From contig CP133595.1 in NCBI GenBank assembly GCA_031200235.1, positions 1,116,001 through 1,180,000 of the forward strand: DNA of 64,000 nucleotides. Direction: 5' to 3'. The notes under the pieces were generated by a model. It did no database searches, had not been told where the DNA came from, and saw only the letters and a list, made by a program, of their open reading frames with translations. Below, piece after piece: positions 60,697 to 64,000 of this stretch (positions are counted from its first letter, which is position 1; every line of letters starts with the position of its first letter). Position numbers and translations under genes: made by a program. This DNA comes from Cuniculiplasma divulgatum. GTDB lineage: Archaea > Thermoplasmatota > Thermoplasmata > Thermoplasmatales > Thermoplasmataceae.

Positions 60697-62588
60697 TGGC
60701 ACTTATATTTCACAAACTTGTTGGAATGGAAGAGGCAAAAAGGCTTGCTGCGGAGAGTATTGGCAGCATAACAGGATCAGAGAGGATCGATGCGGTGGAC
60801 GCCCAGGGCAGGGTGCTGGATTCGGACATATTCTCAGGCATTGATTCCCCTCCCTTTGACAGGTCAGAGGTGGACGGGTTCGCCGTCAGGTCGCAGGACG
60901 TGGAGGGAGCTGAACAGGATACGCCTGTGATGCTGAGGATAGCAGGTTCAGCATCCATAGGGGAGCCTGCCCTTGAAATGCATGCGCCCGGCACATGCAT
61001 AAGAATCGCCACGGGTGCCGTGGTTCCAGTTGGGGCGGATTCTGTCATCATGGTGGAGTACACCCGCCAGAAGGGAGAGACCCTGGAGGTATTCAGGTCT
61101 GTGGAACCGGGCGAGAACATCTCGCAGGCCGGATCTGACCTCTCCAGGGGTGAACTCATCCTCAGGGCCGGCACCACAGTGGGATCAAGGGAGATTGCCG
61201 TGCTGCACTCAGTTGGAATCAGTTCTGTCACCGTCAGGAGGAAAATGCGGATTGCCGTACTCTCCACGGGGAATGAACTGCTGGAGCCAGGCAGCCATCT
61301 GATTCCGGGACGGCTGTATGAATCCAACGGCGCTGCGGTGCAGTCCATACTCAGACAGTATCCGGTATTCCAGGCCACATACCACGGTATCGTTAAGGAT
61401 GACAGGGAAGCAATTCGAAAGACAGTAGCCGAGCTCTCTGCAGAAAATGATGCCGTCATAACAAGCGGAAGCACATCGGCCGGGGAAGGCGACATGGTGT
61501 ACGACGTTCTTGCGGAGTTCAGGCCGGGCATTGTTTTCCACGGCGTTGAGGTCAAGCCGGGGAAGCCCACGCTTCTCTCCATGATGGGAAATACACCGGT
61601 CATAGGCCTCCCCGGTTTTCCGGTGTCTGCCATCATGGTATTTGACACAGTATTCCTCCCTGCGCTCCTGGGGGCATGCGGCATTGGGAGGAAAACACGA
61701 CAGGTTTCCGCCACCGTGCCCGTCCGGGTGCACCTGGCGCAGGGAAAAACCAATCTTGTGCCTGTGAGCCTGATCCAGAGGGAATCCATGGTGGCTTATC
61801 CTCTCCTGGGCGATTCCGGGTCTGTTTCCCGGGTAATGAGATCAGACGGCTACATTTCTGCATACGGCAATCGGCCGTACATTGAAGCTGGAGAGATGAC
61901 CCAGGTGTCACTATATTCAGACGATGTGCAGATTCCTGATCTCACATTCATTGGAAGTCATGACATTGCCATTGAATCAATATTCCGGAAAATCTCAATG
62001 AATGTAAAGGTCATCAACATCGGCTCCACGGGAGGTGTGGAGGCAATAAGGAGAGGGGAAGCTGACCTTGCAGGAGTACACATACTGAATCCGGCAAGCA
62101 TGAAGTACAATGATTTCTCCTCGGATGACGATCTAATGAAGAAGGCGGAGCTTGTGAAGGGATACACAAGGGAACAGGGAATACTTGTCAGGCCTGGGAA
62201 TCCTCATGGAATAAGGTCACTGGCGGACATAGCCTCCCATGGCCTGTCATTTGTCAACAGGAACCATGGTTCCGGGACAAGGATTCTCATAGACAGCATG
62301 CTTTCGTCATCAGGCATAAGCGGGAAGGATATCAGGGGGTTCACCTATGAGGTAAAAACACACTATGCGGTTGCCAATGCCATTTGGAGCGGCAGGGCAG
62401 ATGCAGGTGTGGCAATAAGGCAGGCTGCTGTAATGTACGGGCTGGACTTCATACCTCTTGGAAAGGAGGAATATGATTTCCTCATTCTCAGGGAGAGCCG
62501 GGACAGGCTTTCGAAATTTCTTGAGGTCCTTGAGAGCAGATGGTTCACTGAAGTTCTTGGCAGGGATTTTTCGGGATATTCCCGGTGA
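60696..62588 (+). CDS. MoeA fused to a periplasmic-binding-protein-like domain (second paralogue)
   Basis: A 630-aa protein. Residues about 1-405 are a second MoeA (FDRSEVDGFAVRSQD, IATGAVVPVGADSVIMVEYT, LSTGNELLEPG, TSGSTSAGEGDMVYD, KPGKPTL, GLPGFPVSAIMVFD). Residues about 410-630 form a PBP-like domain related to molybdate-binding proteins (LTFIGSHDIAIESIFRKISM, GSTGGVEAIRRGEADLAGVH, NRNHGSGTRILIDSMLSSSG). This MoeA-PBP fusion is known in archaea and may bind or sense the oxyanion or the cofactor. Two adjacent MoeA paralogues often occur where both W and Mo, or bis-pterin cofactors, are handled. Confidence 0.93.
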   Translation: MALIFHKLVGMEEAKRLAAESIGSITGSERIDAVDAQGRVLDSDIFSGIDSPPFDRSEVDGFAVRSQDVEGAEQDTPVMLRIAGSASIGEPALEMHAPGTCIRIATGAVVPVGADSVIMVEYTRQKGETLEVFRSVEPGENISQAGSDLSRGELILRAGTTVGSREIAVLHSVGISSVTVRRKMRIAVLSTGNELLEPGSHLIPGRLYESNGAAVQSILRQYPVFQATYHGIVKDDREAIRKTVAELSAENDAVITSGSTSAGEGDMVYDVLAEFRPGIVFHGVEVKPGKPTLLSMMGNTPVIGLPGFPVSAIMVFDTVFLPALLGACGIGRKTRQVSATVPVRVHLAQGKTNLVPVSLIQRESMVAYPLLGDSGSVSRVMRSDGYISAYGNRPYIEAGEMTQVSLYSDDVQIPDLTFIGSHDIAIESIFRKISMNVKVINIGSTGGVEAIRRGEADLAGVHILNPASMKYNDFSSDDDLMKKAELVKGYTREQGILVRPGNPHGIRSLADIASHGLSFVNRNHGSGTRILIDSMLSSSGISGKDIRGFTYEVKTHYAVANAIWSGRADAGVAIRQAAVMYGLDFIPLGKEEYDFLILRESRDRLSKFLEVLESRWFTEVLGRDFSGYSR

Positions 62589-62590
62589 TG

Positions 62591-63373
62591 TCACTGGTTG
62601 TGTGATTCCCTGAAAATCCGCTCCATGGGTTCCATCATGGCTTCCACAATCTCCTGCACCGTGCCATGCATCTCAGGAATTGAGAGGCTGTATCCCGGCA
62701 GTGTCTCCCTGGATCTGTTCAGTATCCTCCCGTATATGCTGAGGCCCATCTTCCTGAATTCCTCCTGGATCTCATCTGCCTGGATCAGGCTCAGGGCATC
62801 TGCCGTTGAAACCAGGAAGAATCTGGTCTTTTCCATGTGATTCCACACATCCTGTGCAAGCTTCTGCCACTCCTTCAGTATTGCGCCGATCCTGTCGCCT
62901 CTGATTCGGTCCCTTGCGGAGATGAGGAACTTCAGGTCACGCCCCAGGTGGTTGTAGAAATCCCTTTCCAGTGAGAGGAGGTGCATGGTGGAGGACGATG
63001 CCGGCGTGTCCCAGACAACATAGTCATACCTGCCGGAATCATGGAGATCAACGATGCGTGATATCATGAACTCTTCCCCCACACCGGGGCTGCTGGCAAT
63101 GTGATCAAGTATCTCAGGTCCCACATCGGCAAATTCCGATATGATGGCGTAAGCCTGGTCTCCATACCTGGATTTCCACTCCGCAGCAATGTCGGACTCA
63201 GATATCTCCATGACTGTTATGTTGTGGAAGTCCCTGGTGAATATGTGCCTCAGTGACGGCATATAATCCGTTGAAACCAGCAGGGTTTTCCCATGACCTG
63301 ACAGTACCCTTGCGTAAGCGGCTGAAATCGTGGATTTCCCCACGCCCCCCTTCCCAACGAAAGCCTCAATCAT
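62591..63373 (-). CDS. Get3/ArsA-like P-loop ATPase
   Basis: A 260-aa SIMIBI-class ATPase. The deviant Walker A GKGGVGKST (7-15) with its signature Lys, the switch I region STDYMPSL (canonical STDPAHSL), switch II VWDTPASSSTMHLLSLERDF and an A-loop-like segment are present. It is shorter than Get3/ArsA (300 or more) and lacks an obvious methionine-rich client-binding helix or the CxxC zinc pair. Roles of relatives are insertion of tail-anchored proteins or metal/oxyanion handling; here the neighbours are Mo/W cofactor genes. Convergent with the moeA fusion gene (2-nt gap), divergent from moaD. Confidence 0.82.
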   Translation of the reverse strand: MIEAFVGKGGVGKSTISAAYARVLSGHGKTLLVSTDYMPSLRHIFTRDFHNITVMEISESDIAAEWKSRYGDQAYAIISEFADVGPEILDHIASSPGVGEEFMISRIVDLHDSGRYDYVVWDTPASSSTMHLLSLERDFYNHLGRDLKFLISARDRIRGDRIGAILKEWQKLAQDVWNHMEKTRFFLVSTADALSLIQADEIQEEFRKMGLSIYGRILNRSRETLPGYSLSIPEMHGTVQEIVEAMMEPMERIFRESHNQ

Positions 63374-63462
63374 GCCACTGAATTCAATTGCAGCATATAC
63401 GCAATAGCTTTCGGTTCACTGCAGGCAATAAGAAATGGATAGACACATGGCGTCAGAAAAGC

Positions 63463-63471
63463 GTAAATATG
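63463..63471 (+). promoter_or_regulatory. TATA-like box of moaD
   Basis: GTAAATATG lies 23-31 nt before the ATG at 63494, consistent with a leaderless transcript. A reverse-strand TATA-like GCGTATATGC near 63400 serves the divergent ATPase gene. Confidence 0.45.
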
Positions 63472-63493
63472 ATATCCCGATGTTTTCAGGGCA

Positions 63494-63769
63494 ATGATTA
63501 CGGTAAAATATTATGCCAATCTCAGGCAGATTACAGGCATGAAGGAAGATTCCATGGATTATGAGGAGGCAACGGTGGGCGAGGTTGTGGATTCCCTCTG
63601 CCATCGCTATGGTGAGCCATTCAGGAAGCTGATGCTTGAGGACGGAAAACTCAGGGGAAATGTCATAATACTCATAAACGGCGTCAACGTAATTTTCGGA
63701 AAGGGACTTCAGGAAGTCATAAAGAGCGGGGATTCAGTGGACATATTCCCGCCCGTGGCCGGAGGGTGA
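63494..63769 (+). CDS. moaD: Molybdopterin synthase small subunit MoaD / ubiquitin-like sulfur carrier
   Basis: A 91-aa beta-grasp protein (MITVKYYANLRQITGMKEDS at the start, IILINGVNVIFGKGLQEVIK in the middle) ending in VDIFPPVAGG, whose C-terminal Gly-Gly is adenylylated and thiocarboxylated to deliver sulfur to precursor Z. SAMP-type protein modification is another known archaeal role of such proteins. It is adjacent to the convergent AOR gene and near two moeA genes, which supports the molybdopterin role. Confidence 0.92.
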   Translation: MITVKYYANLRQITGMKEDSMDYEEATVGEVVDSLCHRYGEPFRKLMLEDGKLRGNVIILINGVNVIFGKGLQEVIKSGDSVDIFPPVAGG

Positions 63770-64000
63770 CTACAGTGAGTAGTATTCCAGGCCCAGCCTC
63801 TTTATTGTCTCCCTTGTGGGTATTCCCTTCTCATCCCAGCCCCTGACCCTGTAGTAGTCCTTCAGGAGGTAATCCATTGGGAACGTGTTTCCCTTGTTGG
63901 GACCCTTTTCAAGGGCCTGCTTCAGGAACCTTTCCGGAAGCCTGTCTTCTTCGGGCTTTATGCCAGCTTTCAGGTTGAAGAGCCTCTCGAGGTTCCAGGT
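63770..64000 (-). CDS. aor: Aldehyde:ferredoxin oxidoreductase, C-terminus (cut by window edge)
   Basis: Reverse-strand frame with its stop at 63770-63772 and open to the right edge. The 76 visible residues include TWNLERLFNLKAGIKPEEDR, RLPERFLKQAL, DYLLKDYYRVRGWDEKG and IPTRETIKRLGLEYYSL, the typical end of AOR-family enzymes (WNxERLFNLRxG, YYxxRGWDxxGIPTxxxLxxLGL). These enzymes use a tungsten (or molybdenum) bis-pterin and a 4Fe-4S cluster to oxidise aldehydes to acids with ferredoxin. This fits the neighbouring MoeA and MoaD genes and 2-oxoacid/amino-acid catabolism. The subfamily cannot be decided from the tail. Confidence 0.88.
   Translation of the reverse strand, partial: TWNLERLFNLKAGIKPEEDRLPERFLKQALEKGPNKGNTFPMDYLLKDYYRVRGWDEKGIPTRETIKRLGLEYYSL

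Noticed and set aside
60710-61789. Reverse frame of 359 codons opposite the moeA-PBP gene
   Set aside because: It is entirely antisense to a clear MoeA; its translation is Ser/Pro/Thr-rich and matches no family, as expected for a shadow frame in GC-richer coding DNA.

Overview
The window is chromosomal DNA from an archaeon, most likely a thermoacidophile of the Thermoplasmatales/Thermoplasmatota. The evidence is a tricorn protease (left edge), a tricorn-interacting factor F1 proline iminopeptidase very like the Thermoplasma enzyme, a GH15 trehalase/glucoamylase-type protein, a PolB2-type polymerase, an Orc1/Cdc6 ATPase, RtcB, and tungsten/molybdopterin genes next to an aldehyde:ferredoxin oxidoreductase. 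Many starts are ATG, GTG or TTG about 25 nt downstream of a TATA-like box (near-leaderless transcripts), while genes inside operons carry GGAGG/GGTGA Shine-Dalgarno sites. I see no rRNA, tRNA, CRISPR array or intact insertion sequence. Assignment below the order level is not possible by eye.

Layout. 0-1 kb: C-terminus of tricorn. 1.2-12.8 kb: a first oligopeptide/dipeptide-type ABC system with a giant surface substrate-binding protein, a permease carrying a large beta-propeller-like insertion, a fused two-domain ATPase and a small membrane protein. 13-22.7 kb: a second system with the same gene order, but with separate ATPases. In both loci the binding-protein gene ends in a T-rich terminator and is separated from the permeases by about 750 bp that holds decayed coding sequence. 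22.8-25.1 kb: a reverse-strand wHTH-GNAT-radical SAM/SPASM operon and a small gene. 25.2-27.6 kb: rtcB overlapping an amidohydrolase gene. 27.7-30.7 kb: a large secreted, membrane-anchored surface protein. 30.7-33.5 kb: argS and a dehydroquinate-synthase-like protein that has lost two metal ligands. 33.5-42.6 kb: a carbohydrate island with a GDE-type glycosidase, a MalEFGK-type ABC operon and a GH15 enzyme.

42.7-48.2 kb: a three-gene PolB2 operon (two small unknown proteins plus an exonuclease-less family B polymerase) meets an orc1/cdc6 gene tail to tail. The orc1/cdc6 gene lies directly downstream of a B12-binding radical SAM gene. The AT-rich region upstream of that pair contains overlapping inverted repeats and a hairpin over the Shine-Dalgarno site. 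48.5-51 kb: a sugar-porter MFS protein and F1 peptidase. 51.2-59.4 kb: mixed metabolism and transport (membrane protein, AzlC/AzlD, alpha/beta hydrolase, CoA transferase, ACT-like protein, EamA and MFS exporters). 59.5-64 kb: a molybdopterin/tungstopterin block with two adjacent MoeA paralogues (the second with a binding-protein-like domain), a Get3/ArsA-like ATPase, MoaD and the C-terminus of an AOR.

How the genes may work together (inference): the two Opp systems would import peptides, which cytosolic tricorn and F1 can break down to amino acids. The Mal-type transporter, MFS porter, GH15 and GDE-type enzymes would take up and hydrolyse glucans or trehalose. The MoeA/MoaD genes would supply the pterin cofactor of the AOR. 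The most interesting candidates for undescribed biology are the PolB2 operon beside Orc1, the propeller-bearing peptide permease, the dismantled dehydroquinate-synthase paralogue, and the B12-radical SAM protein, a possible tetraether-lipid (Grs/Tes-like) enzyme.
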